Assembly (NCBI GenBank): GCA_028565715.1
Contig: JAOXYC010180690.1
Coordinates: 1-12,833, forward strand
Reading direction: 5' to 3'
DNA length: 12,833 nucleotides
From: Phoronis pallida
Taxonomy: Eukaryota; Phoronida; Phoronidae
This document shows, piece after piece, positions 6,195-12,833 of the stretch (position 1 is the first letter of the stretch; each line of letters starts with the position of its first letter). The position numbers and the translations under genes are program-made. The notes beneath the pieces were generated by a model, which saw nothing but the letters and a program-made list of their open reading frames with translations, did no database searches and was not told the DNA's origin.

Positions 6195-9100
6195 CTGGAA
6201 ATGACATAATGAGACAAATTAACATAGTCTGCAATAACTTTACCAAATGGTACACGTTTGGAGCAGCTCTTGAATGACTTTACGTTTTACAATCTATTTT
6301 CAATATTGGTTTACGAACTGTGGTTACATAGTATATTATTATCAATTGCCGGGAACCAGTTAAACCATGATTCACTGTTTCATCTTAGTAAACCGAATCA
6401 ATCTCACCATTGCCTTCCGTCAGGTCATCACCAACAGCTGTCCATGTCAACGTCGCCACGGAGGTCTTGTAAACGGCGCTTACAACCTTCAACACATAAG
6501 ATCAAGGAGGCAATGTTTAACCAAACCGCTCAAGATCTATCTTAAAGAGTTAAGATCTGTGTCGCGAAAAGCTCTCGACAGGGTTCTAACAATATTTTTT
6601 TACTGGGAGAAACTACATTGTACATATAATTAGACCCACACGAAAGTGCAATTTGTCTTCCTTTCACCTCAATGGACTGAGGAAGAGGCCGCAAAAATGT
6701 TCTTGGTGCAATCGGATGACAGTAAAAAACTTCATGAGGGGAAAAAATGTTATTTATACAACGAAAGTCACGGCGTTTTTTTTGCAATCGATAAAGTTTA
6801 TGCAGTCTGTAGGCATCATGACATAGCGAACTAACAGCGATTGTCAATGGCATCACTTACGGTTAGATCCGTGATTTGACTGGGTTCAAACAAATCCAAG
6901 GAAGCTGGCGAAGTCGTTCCGCCCACTTGTCGTGGTTGATTGACAACACTGAACGACCCCGCTGTCGCAACACGGGATATGCTGTCCACGGCCGTGTATA
7001 CAGGGACGTTCTCAGGGGTGTCTGCGAAATGAAAATCATGCAACGAAGATTAAATAAAGTATATGCACATGTTTGTATGACTCTGACTATATACTTTTTG
7101 TATTCCGAATTGAAGAACAGATCACCGACTCGACTCTGTGAAGCAATAAATACGAGATGAAGTATACACGTAGGTTCATATCCGGTTGTGCGTATTTCAA
7201 ACCCAAGTCTCAAACCGGATGTGAAACCATGCGATCTCAAAACCAATGTATGGAACAGAGGTAAACAGAATTTCCACTTCGCAAGATGAACAATTACGCC
7301 TAAGCACAAGTTGGGGATCTTCTCTATTTTCAAATCTATATTAATTTAACCTCTTGTTCAATGAGAAGCAAGCTGAGACTCAGAAGAGCGTGCAAGCTCT
7401 CAAACTTGAATTACAGTTTAAGTTGGTGCTTACTAGTGTTAACGTGTTTTAATTTATGGTCTGAGATTAATTCCATTCCAAATTTTTGTAGTGGTTCAGA
7501 TATTTACCACATTGCCCGGTCAAGAAGCAAACGTCAACAGCACTCTGTCCTCCAGTGGCCGCCATACCCTTCTTGCGTCCAGAGCTATCTTTGACTTTGA
7601 CTTTGACAGCATAATTGCCATTTCCATTGAATTTAAGAAAATAGCCAGAGTAAATACCATCTTCTTTAGTAGTATCTGCACCTATTAGAAATACAAGAGT
7701 TTGGGAGTGTTTGGAGAAATAATTGAGACGTTTTGGCAACATTTTATAGCTGGTTAATCCCGTTCATGGAACACAAGAACGAAACCTGGTGGTTCGAACA
7801 TTTCGGCAAATGCAACAAGCATCCCGGCCATGCAGTTGCGTAAGAAATCCAAGAAACAAAGTTCTGCTTGCTGCGTGATTTCGATCACCTGACTAACTTC
7901 TTTACACAGTTTTAAAGAACTTACCCGCCCCGTTGTCTAGAAGTCTAATGACTGTTTGTGACAGACTACTTTCAACGATTGCATGCACTTTAGCATCCAC
8001 GATTGGTATGAATCCTGCCTGTAGGGTCGCGTAAATAATCATGGCTGGGCTGGTCCTGGTATCTACAAACAAAACGTGATCACATAGTTGATACAGTAAA
8101 GCGTTTGATGTCGTTTCCCACCGTCAGACGCCTTAATTCATTCAATTATCATCAAAGTACAATACTGCGGTGTAAACCCACAAATTACCCAAAAGACATC
8201 TTCCTTTCTGTATAAAAGGAACTTAACGGTTGGTCGTAAACGGTGATGCCTCTGAAACATCACGCGTTTTTTCTGGGGTTCCACAAGACACAGTCCTGGG
8301 CTCAATTCTCTCGTACAGCTTAAAGATACTATCTCCTCGTTGGTGAGGATCTGGGGTCAAAATTCCGTAAAGGGGTAAATTTGAGATATTTGTATCCAAA
8401 GTTACACTTTTTTAGGATAAAAAGCTCAAATTTACCCCTTTACCGATTTTTTTACTAAGATGCAGGTTAATTATATTCATCAAAGGACTCCTCGTACACA
8501 CAATTTCTAGTTGATTTGAATTTTGACCTCAGATCCTCACCAACGAGGTCCATGTTTTTTTATTTTATTGTTTGTCTTGGTTTTGCACACACTTGTTCAC
8601 ACCTAGGAATCATTGGTTCCTAGTTCACACAGACCAACAAATGCACCAATCAGTCAATCAGTAAAGCTAAGAATGAGCGTCAAGAAAGAAAGAAAGAACT
8701 GAAGTTGAATAAAGGACACTGGTATCGCATTGGCTTTGAAAATGACGATGTAGTTTGGCAGCAATGTATGATTGAATGACTTTCACCAACCTCAAGGTCT
8801 TGTTCAAGAATTGTGCATTGCCTAAAACAGTTGATGTTTCTTACTAAGGACTGGACATGTATCTACGGAGGTCCAATGGTAATTCAAAGCTTCATTTACC
8901 ACAACAGGAATAACAATGGTAAAAAGAAATATCACGACATTGAGATATCTTGGAAAGAAATTATCCTACCGGTGAAGTTGACTGTTGTTCGACCGAGTTC
9001 ACTCGTCAAGGTTATTGGTTCAACGTCTGCTGATTTAGCACGTGATGTCACAGAAATATGAAGCTCGTAGTCGATCGAAGGTTGATTGTTCTGAATCCGA

Positions 9101-12100
9101 AGCTTCCATGTTCCAGCTTTAGCAATAGCGGGCACAGAAATACGTAATATATTAGCGGTAGGCTGAGGTATCGTGAGTGATGAATTAGACGGATCGGTGA
9201 CACTAACAATCAGAGGCCCGATTGCTATGTTTGATGTTATTACAAACGATGTGTCTTTACCAAGAGTGTCATCGATGAAGATATCTTGGGAGTGGGTTTG
9301 TCCTGGGGAAACCGTTACTGTGTCGCCGGATAACTGAAAGAGAATGGTGCATATGTGTTCAAGTATGTTTGGCTGGTAAATTTCAATATCCAAAAAGCCA
9401 ATTTTGCACACAAATACTGATGTCTTACCTTCAAAAATCTAAGTTTCAAATTCCTCTTTTCTCATTAGTACTAGGACATAACTGATGTGCATATGAATCA
9501 CGCAAATGAGCGTTTCAAAAAGAAATAACATTGGAAATTTATAGAAATACAAGCCTATCAAAAACAGACATTTCTGTAAACATTCCAAAATTTTACCTTT
9601 ACGAAAGTCGACTTGTGTGATTCCTCGGTAACGGTTTGCGTAAAAGCATCTGCCAGACTCGTACTATTGCCTGAATCGCTTGAAAAATACGATGTACCAC
9701 CTGTTTCAGTTGCCAACGCTCTCAATCTGGGATCAGCACTGTCTGACACCAAGATGGTATCAATAATAATACCATTGGATATTAGAATAGGCAAGTATGT
9801 TCCTGGGTAGTTGGAACCATCTTTGCCGTCTGACAGGAGTATCAGTCTTCCTCCGTAAGTATTTCCAGACATTCGTAACACCTAAGATAGATATACATGT
9901 AGGCCTATATACATCAATACTCAATTATTCACACAAACTATCCTTCTTTTCGTTTTTTAAACATACAAATAACCCTCATGTTCGTAGAAAAGGTACCCGT
10001 TATCAGAATATCGCATCACCTTAGGAGCGTAAATTGTGTTTGCTGAATTTGAAGGAACGAAAACCATGTCTCGTTTAATGTTGGTTATTGAAAGAACGGA
10101 CGAACGTTATTGTCGTGATTTGCAACGTTCTCATTTAGCGAATATTATTTTTTAAAGGTCAAAACGAATAGCTGATGATCATAGTTCAATGTTTCTCAAC
10201 GGTTCTAAATTGTCTTACAGTGATGCCCATGTTTATGCCACTTCCAATCGATGTTCCCCCAGTTGCCAAAAGTGAGTCCACGGCATTCAAGATAGAGCTT
10301 CTGGACGAGTTGTTAATTTTCACAATGTTGTGAACGATTGTGGCCGAAGAGGAGAATTTAACTACGCCAATGTGTATCCCATCCTCGTAAAGACGAATAG
10401 CTTCTGACACCGTTTCCTTAGCCTTCTGGATTCTACTTCTTAAGCCCTTGAACAAAATGTACATTCTGGTAAAATTCAAAAAAATACATTTGTTTAAAGG
10501 CGCGCATGATTAGTTAGCAGTGTAAAATTATAAACTCTTAAATGATGACGCTAGTGCGTGCCTTTTTATGGATAGAACCTTTACTTTGGCCTCAACTTTT
10601 CAGTATCACCGCTACGTCAAAAGCAGAGCTGTCAACCCCTAAAGAATAAAAAGCGGGAGATTGTTCTGAAAATGACTGCGTGCGAAGCGGCCATTTCGGA
10701 GTATAGTGGAGGGTATGGGATGGGGTCCTATTGGAGGGGGTTTGGGGGTCTCCCCCAAGAAATTTTTAAATGTTGTTTACCATTTGGTGCATTCTAGACG
10801 CCAAAATTGAAAAAATGACAATCATTTTTCATTATTTTTAGAAAAAAACGTGAGACTCCCGGTAAAACCGGGAGGGTTGACAGGTGTGCAAAAAAGACTC
10901 ATCAAATATCGACACTGCTTGTTAAAACCATGTTCTCGATAACGAATGGAGGAACTAGTCTTAGTGAAGATTGTGTGTGAAAGAAACGGAGTAGGCCTAC
11001 AACGCCAATATTCAAAAGTTATTTCAAATTGCTAAATCGCGATGTACATGTATGACTTTTTAAAGTCATACATCGTGTTTCACTCTACACAATACAATAA
11101 GAAAATTGTACATATGATATATTTCTATCGTCGGATTTACCTTCAGAATTGCATTTGTCCGGTGCTTTTTCCATACCCTTAATGGACTTGGAGCATTTAT
11201 GTATTCCACCAGTGACAAGCCTTACTTTAGTGACTTACCAAGCCTCCCCCCATACTTCCGCTGACGTCAATCACAAACACCAATCGTGTCTCTCCCTTTC
11301 GCATCACCCGGAAGTTAGGTTTCGTGTTAACCCTAACGTTATTTTTAATTGATGGGTTTTTGTTATCTACAAGTACAAAACATAAAACCCCATAAAATGA
11401 TAAATAAAAGCCCTGTTGAGAATAACATAGAGATTAGTTATGTTTTTATTTTCAGTGCGCGTGCGACGCAACGTTAGCCATTTTTTCGAAAATGGTGACT
11501 GTGTTCTTTAAAGGAACTAGATACTCAGAAAATCGTTTCTTAACGTAACATGATGTTTATCAATAAAAATATTAGTATACACATCCGGAGTGGTGCAGCA
11601 TCAAAACTTATTTTGACCACATTATGAAAAATCACAATTAATACGTCAAAGATCCTTCAATACTCCATCTTCACACTCGTCGCAGATCTGATATTTGTAA
11701 CTCCGCTGTTTTGGTAGATACTTACAAATATAGAACATCCAGGATTGGGAATCAGTTGGAATCATGAACAGAGAACCAGCCTAACTTACCAATGAGCTGT
11801 CTCATTAACCACATAATACTGATTCAAGTACCACAAATGCACCTTCACTAACACTGTGGTTGATGAAGAAGGTTGCTGTTGAAGACTACGATTCATGTGG
11901 TACTGGAATCAGTAATTGAGGCAGCTCGTAGATTAGTAAGGGTGGTTCTCTGTTAATGATTCCAATTGATTCCCACCCCTGACATCCAAATATGTTATAT
12001 GGCGTTATACAAGTCCCACATGTTGATTTAGAATGAAGTGGCCTACCTTTAAAATCGTCATGTTCTCTCATAATTTCCCAGTTGCTCCTTCCTTGACATA

Positions 12101-12179
12101 GTCGATTGTGCTTGTTTAGTGCTTCATTGTTATGAAGGGTCAATGGATCGGAAGTATCATTGTCGCAGAAACCAACAGT
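5611..12179 (-). CDS. CLCA: Gene A: CLCA family protein (calcium-activated chloride channel regulator-like), 5' end outside window
   Basis: Ten coding exons join in one frame: 12179-12047, 11366-11239, 10446-10219, 9881-9597, 9333-8970, 8062-7925, 7681-7508, 7021-6861, 6486-6408 and 6194-5611. All introns are GT-AG and the phases match at every junction, giving 757 residues plus a TGA stop. The domain order is that of CLCA proteins: tail of the N-terminal CLCA domain (1-45), VWA domain (about 70-240), beta-rich middle region (259-483), fibronectin III-like domain (about 530-650), Thr/Pro-rich stalk, transmembrane helix (about 702-727) and a basic cytoplasmic tail. Family members are secreted or type I surface proteins that modulate the anoctamin calcium-activated chloride channel TMEM16A, and several cleave themselves with an N-terminal zinc protease. 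That protease segment would lie upstream of 12833 and is not visible. Vertebrate CLCAs are about 900-1000 residues, so roughly 200-250 are missing. No strong AATAAA follows the stop; a weak AATATA lies at 5517-5512. Family assignment is near certain, but the function in this organism is inferred. Confidence 0.93.
6408..6486 (-). CDS. CLCA: Gene A exon i: fibronectin III-like domain core
   Basis: A short exon of 26 codons plus one base. The acceptor TTATGTGTTGAAG precedes GTT at 6486 and the donor AATG|GTGAGA is at 6408; it enters phase 0 and exits phase 1. It reads VVSAVYKTSVATLTWTAVGD and continues DLTEGN. TLTWTAVGDD is the signature of the CLCA fibronectin III-like domain (INLTWTAPGDD in vertebrates). 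The acceptor has a weak pyrimidine tract, but the phase and homology fit exactly on both sides. Confidence 0.88.
6487..6860 (-). other. Gene A intron between exons h and i
   Basis: 374 bp with GT-AG ends. A plus-strand frame at 6646-6834 (62 residues) and a minus-strand one at 6856-6542 cross it, but neither resembles a known protein. No repeat recognised. Confidence 0.7.
6861..7021 (-). CDS. CLCA: Gene A exon h: linker to fibronectin III-like domain
   Basis: The acceptor TTTCATTTCGCAG precedes AC at 7021 and the donor ACC|GTAAGT is at 6861; it enters phase 1 and exits phase 0. It encodes ISRVATAGSFSV, the counterpart of the family's FSR..SGGSF segment, then LFEPSQITDLT, the counterpart of FPPGQITDL. 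QITDLT starts the fibronectin III-like fold. In vertebrate CLCAs the FSR..SG region has been described as part of an integrin beta-4 binding motif; here the F is an I and the SG is TAG, so I do not infer that activity. Confidence 0.9.
7022..7507 (-). other. Gene A intron between exons g and h
   Basis: 486 bp with GT-AG ends. It contains a small imperfect inverted repeat at about 7172-7228 (GGTTCATATCCGGTT against AACCGGATGTGAAACC). If an extra small CLCA exon exists, this is where it would be; I did not find a convincing one. Confidence 0.65.
7508..7681 (-). CDS. CLCA: Gene A exon g: CLCA beta-rich domain, end
   Basis: The acceptor TTTCTAATAG precedes GT at 7681, completing a glycine of the LDNGAGAD motif. 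The exon encodes DTTKEDGIYSGYFLKF and GNGNYAVKVKVKDSS, matching the family's DATKDDGVYSRYF and NGRYSVKVRA. The donor chosen is TGTG|GTAAAT at 7508, phase 1. The last 17 residues (ATGGQSAVDVCFLTGQC) align poorly with vertebrate members, where this stretch is longer and Pro-rich, so the donor is the least certain of the set. An extra small exon in the next intron is possible. Confidence 0.82.
7925..8062 (-). CDS. CLCA: Gene A exon f: CLCA beta-rich domain
   Basis: The acceptor TTTGTTTGTAG precedes AT at 8062, completing GAT with the last G of exon e. The donor GCGG|GTAAGT at 7925 is near-consensus and leaves phase 1. The 45 codons include MIIYATLQAGFIPIVDAKV, HAIVESS and VIRLLDNGAG. They correspond to family blocks PLVVYANIRQG..PIL.A.V.ALIES and LELLDNGAG. 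No long open frame marks this exon, so it is easily missed by simple ORF calling. Confidence 0.9.
8335..8548. mobile_element. MITE-like foldback element in gene A intron
   Basis: A 31-bp terminal inverted repeat with one mismatch bounds a 214-bp element: 8335-8365 (CCTCGTTGGTGAGGATCT...) and 8518-8548. Nested inside is a second inverted pair, 8366-8385 (CGTAAAGGGGTAAATTTGAG) and 8425-8445, with one extra base on the right. There is no coding capacity. A target-site duplication is not obvious, so the superfamily is unassigned. It lies between exons e and f of gene A and should be removed by splicing. Confidence 0.85.
8602..8623. repeat. CTAGGAA hairpin related to 3576-3595
   Basis: CTAGGAATCATTGGTTCCTAG forms a 7-bp stem and matches the hairpin at 3576-3595 in stem sequence, loop neighbourhood and the following TT. 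It lies 54 bp after the foldback element, in the same intron of gene A. Confidence 0.65.
8970..9333 (-). CDS. CLCA: Gene A exon e: first beta-sandwich after the VWA domain
   Basis: The acceptor TTCTCTTTCAG precedes TTA at 9333 and the donor ACCG|GTAGGA is at 8970; it enters phase 0 and exits phase 1 after 121 codons. It encodes IFIDDTLGKDTSFVIT, VSVTDPSN, ISVPAIAKAGTWKLRIQN and LHISVTSRAKSADVEPITLT. These are the hallmark CLCA blocks (IDSTVGKDTxFLIT, DPSG, IPGIAKxGTWxYxLQ, TVTSRAxxxxxPPITV). Open frame continues past the donor to 8932, but the following exon aligns only if the donor at 8970 is used. Confidence 0.93.
9597..9881 (-). CDS. CLCA: Gene A exon d: end of VWA domain
   Basis: The acceptor CTATCTTAG precedes GTG at 9881 and the donor AAG|GTAAAA is at 9597; phase 0 at both ends, 95 codons. 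It encodes GGRLILLSDGKDGSN, carrying the third MIDAS loop aspartate, followed by IDTILVSDSADPRLRALA and ETGGTSYFSSDSG. This last part matches the family's typical end of the VWA fold (TGG...F.SD). Possible N-glycosylation occurs at GNST. Two in-frame donors overlap at the 3' end (GTAAAG then GTAAAA, 6 bp apart), so a two-residue splice variant is possible. Confidence 0.93.
9882..10218 (-). other. Gene A intron between exons c and d
   Basis: 337 bp with GT-AG ends. A plus-strand frame (9797-10024) overlaps it and exon d, but it is an antisense shadow. Nothing else recognised, apart from an AGGCCTATAT stretch near 9901. Confidence 0.7.
10219..10446 (-). CDS. CLCA: Gene A exon c: VWA domain middle
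   Basis: The acceptor TTGTTCAAG precedes GGC at 10446 and the donor ACT|GTAAGA is at 10219; both junctions are phase 0 and the exon is exactly 76 codons. It encodes the alpha helix RIQKAKETVSEAIRL, the strand IHIGVVKFSSSATIVHNI and the loop LLATGGTSIGSGINMG. The T of GGTS supplies the second MIDAS contact. A nearer-looking acceptor (TTTTACCAG, 10469-10461) would put the exon out of frame with a TAG stop, so the later one was chosen. Confidence 0.92.
10626..10886. mobile_element. Small inverted-repeat element (possibly hAT-type MITE) in gene A intron
   Basis: The left end AGCTGTCAACCC (10627-10638) and right end GGGTTGACAGGT (10874-10885) are inverted copies with one mismatch. Just inside the right end is the hairpin CTCCCGG-TAAAA-CCGGGAG. 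The interior contains GGGGGTTTGGGGGTCTCCCC followed by AAGAAATTTTTAAATG and has no coding capacity. Ends starting CA(G/C)AG-like and a loosely similar flank (GTCAAAAG, CAAAAAAG) would fit a hAT-type element with an 8-bp duplication, but that is weak. Confidence 0.6.
11048..11073. repeat. Perfect 12-bp palindromic hairpin
   Basis: ATGTATGACTTT, a TT loop, then AAAGTCATACAT, all exact. It lies in the intron between exons b and c of gene A. The adjoining left sequence CGATGTAC repeats part of the stem, so the pairing could extend with a small bulge to CGATG/CATCG. Function unknown. Confidence 0.7.
11239..11366 (-). CDS. CLCA: Gene A exon b: start of the VWA domain with MIDAS motif
   Basis: The acceptor TTGTAG precedes AT at 11366, which completes a GAT codon begun in exon a. 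The donor TTG|GTAAGT at 11239 is near-consensus and in phase 0. The exon reads into RLVFVIDVSGSMGG, the first beta strand and metal-ion-dependent adhesion site (DxSxS) of a VWA domain. All three MIDAS residues of this loop (D, S, S) are present, as in CLCA members that bind Mg2+. The preceding basic stretch NFRVMRKGETR is the linker from the N-terminal domain. The exon was too short and interrupted to be seen as a long open frame. Confidence 0.92.
11746..11977. mobile_element. Long-arm foldback element in gene A intron
   Basis: The left arm (about 11746-11838) and right arm (about 11893-11977) are inverted copies over roughly 85-90 bp. Shared blocks include GGGAATCAGTTGGAATCAT against ATGATTCCAATTGATTCCC, ACAGAGAACCA against TGGTTCTCTGT, and TGATTCAAGTACCACA against TGTGGTACTGGAATCA. 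The central loop is about 55 bp. A minus-strand open frame across the right arm is real exon only from 12047 upward; the arm portion is intronic. No transposase is present. Confidence 0.82.
12047..12179 (-). CDS. CLCA: Gene A exon a: end of CLCA N-terminal domain
   Basis: The acceptor is ATTTTTTAG just before 12179 and the donor is AAAG|GTAGGC at 12047; the exon enters in phase 0 and leaves in phase 1. It encodes 44 residues that include TVGFCDND, NKHNRLC, RSNWEIM and DDFK. These correspond in order to the family segment around FC....NKxNxxC..RSTWEV....DF that links the N-terminal CLCA domain to the VWA domain. The two cysteines are conserved with vertebrate members. This is the most 5' exon of gene A that I can find; the next ones must be beyond the right edge, across an intron of at least 654 bp. 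Confidence 0.88.
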
Positions 12180-12526
12180 CTAAAAAATATCAAAGTCATA
12201 CATTGCTACTTAATTACGAGTGGTAAAATGATTAACTATTGAAATACAATGCATTTCATCCGCCTTTTTCCACAATTTGATTAACCAGTTTTCTCAATCT
12301 GTGATATTTCATTGAATCAGATTAGCCGTCCTGGTGTATGTGTTTGGAGGAAGCTAAGGTATTTATATCTCCACAAGAATGCAAAATTTTTATTTGGGCC
12401 TAATAGCAAAAAAATAACACAGTCGACCTCATTTGAAAGTTGATAATTCCACATTGCTAAGTAGCAATGTTTGGCTTTAAATTGGGAATGCATAACCTGT
12501 TTGAATCTAATATATAAGTATGAAAA

Positions 12527-12555
12527 TGTGTGTGTGTGTGTCTGTGTGTGTGTGT
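12527..12555 (+). repeat. TG-dinucleotide microsatellite
   Basis: A run of TG with one interrupting TC, followed directly by CCGTCTGTCCGC and the GC-rich repeat region. It appears to be an internal part of the mobile-element copy that ends at 12716. Confidence 0.9.
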
Positions 12556-12635
12556 CCGTCTGTCCGCAATTTTTGACAGCGCGAAGCACGGGAAAGGTCA
12601 AGTTTGATCGCGGTTCAAATTGAGGTGGTCAAGGT

Positions 12636-12716
12636 TAAGGGGTGTGTATGTGCACGGGGTCTGCACGTGCGAAGCACGCGCACACCCCGCAGCGAAGTGC
12701 GGGTTACAGAGCTAGT
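12636..12716 (-). repeat. GC-rich hairpin repeat terminus, copy 2 (inverted)
   Basis: Reverse-orientation copy of 2257-2338, ending GCGGGTTACAGAGCTAGT. A 9-bp stem with a GAA loop lies at 12662-12682. Unlike copy 1 it is preceded by TG repeats and a GCGAAGCACGGGAAAGGTC segment, which is probably the body of the element. Confidence 0.75.
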
Positions 12717-12833
12717 CCTACTTAAAACCTGGTCTTAAGAAACGCGAAAGACAATTATTTTGATAATAAAATGTAATTGTTGATCCATCCAGGGAGTTGC
12801 ATATTAGAATACTTTAGTCTGTTCAACTGGAAT

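Larger units (their letters stand above)
12180..12833 (-). other. Gene A intron upstream of exon a (partial)
   Basis: The sequence upstream of the acceptor at 12181-12180 holds no CLCA-like exon that I can find. It contains a small perfect hairpin at 12451-12470 (ACATTGCTA-AG-TAGCAATGT), a TG microsatellite and the second copy of the GC-rich hairpin repeat. Confidence 0.65.

Noticed and set aside
5846-6277. 143-residue plus-strand open frame
   Set aside because: It is antisense to the last exon of gene A, which has clear family similarity on the minus strand. The plus-strand translation resembles nothing.
6646-6834. 62-residue plus-strand frame inside an intron of gene A
   Set aside because: No similarity recognised, and it lies wholly in an intron whose splice sites are well supported.
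10449-10469. Alternative acceptor TTTTACCAG for gene A exon c
   Set aside because: Its use breaks the frame and meets a stop within about ten codons.
12317-12601. 94-residue minus-strand frame with THTQTHTHT
   Set aside because: Translation of the TG microsatellite and repeat sequence.

Overview
This window is animal (metazoan) genomic DNA. It has interrupted genes with GT-AG introns, extracellular domains found only in animals, AT-rich non-coding DNA and many dispersed and inverted repeats. The protein family and repeat style suggest a marine invertebrate, but I cannot name the phylum from sequence alone.

The protein-coding content is two genes of the calcium-activated chloride channel regulator (CLCA) family, both on the minus strand in head-to-tail order. 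Gene A occupies 12179 to 5611. I can follow ten consecutive coding exons with compatible phases at every junction, giving 757 residues and a stop. They encode the end of the CLCA N-terminal region, a von Willebrand factor A domain with an intact MIDAS metal site, the beta-rich CLCA middle region, a fibronectin III-like domain, a Thr/Pro-rich stalk, one transmembrane helix and a 30-residue cytoplasmic tail. Its first exons, including the expected metalloprotease core, lie beyond base 12833. Gene B begins at 978 and runs off the left edge. Its signal-peptide exon (978-826) and second exon (463-324) are present, with a TATA-like box at 1056-1049. The window therefore holds the 3' three-quarters of one CLCA gene and the 5' end of the next, about 4.6 kb apart, as in a tandem gene cluster.

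The intergenic stretch 979-5610 is repeat-rich. In order it holds: a GC-rich hairpin repeat (2257-2338) that recurs inverted at 12636-12716; a 157-160 bp direct repeat (2356-2512 and 3613-3772) flanking a foldback structure whose arms are arrays of degenerate 20-bp units; and a ~105-bp satellite (4071-4250 and 5077-5468). Inside the satellite sits a decayed, intronless gene copy (4301-4849). That copy joins a calponin-homology-like segment to a segment closely resembling the C-terminal UBA domain of nascent polypeptide-associated complex alpha.

The introns of gene A carry at least three separate foldback/MITE-like elements (8335-8548, 10626-10886, 11746-11977). I see no RNA genes, CRISPR arrays or bacterial features. 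I found no clear new molecular system. The most unusual items are the CH/NAC-UBA chimeric pseudogene embedded in its satellite and the inverted 20-bp-unit arrays.
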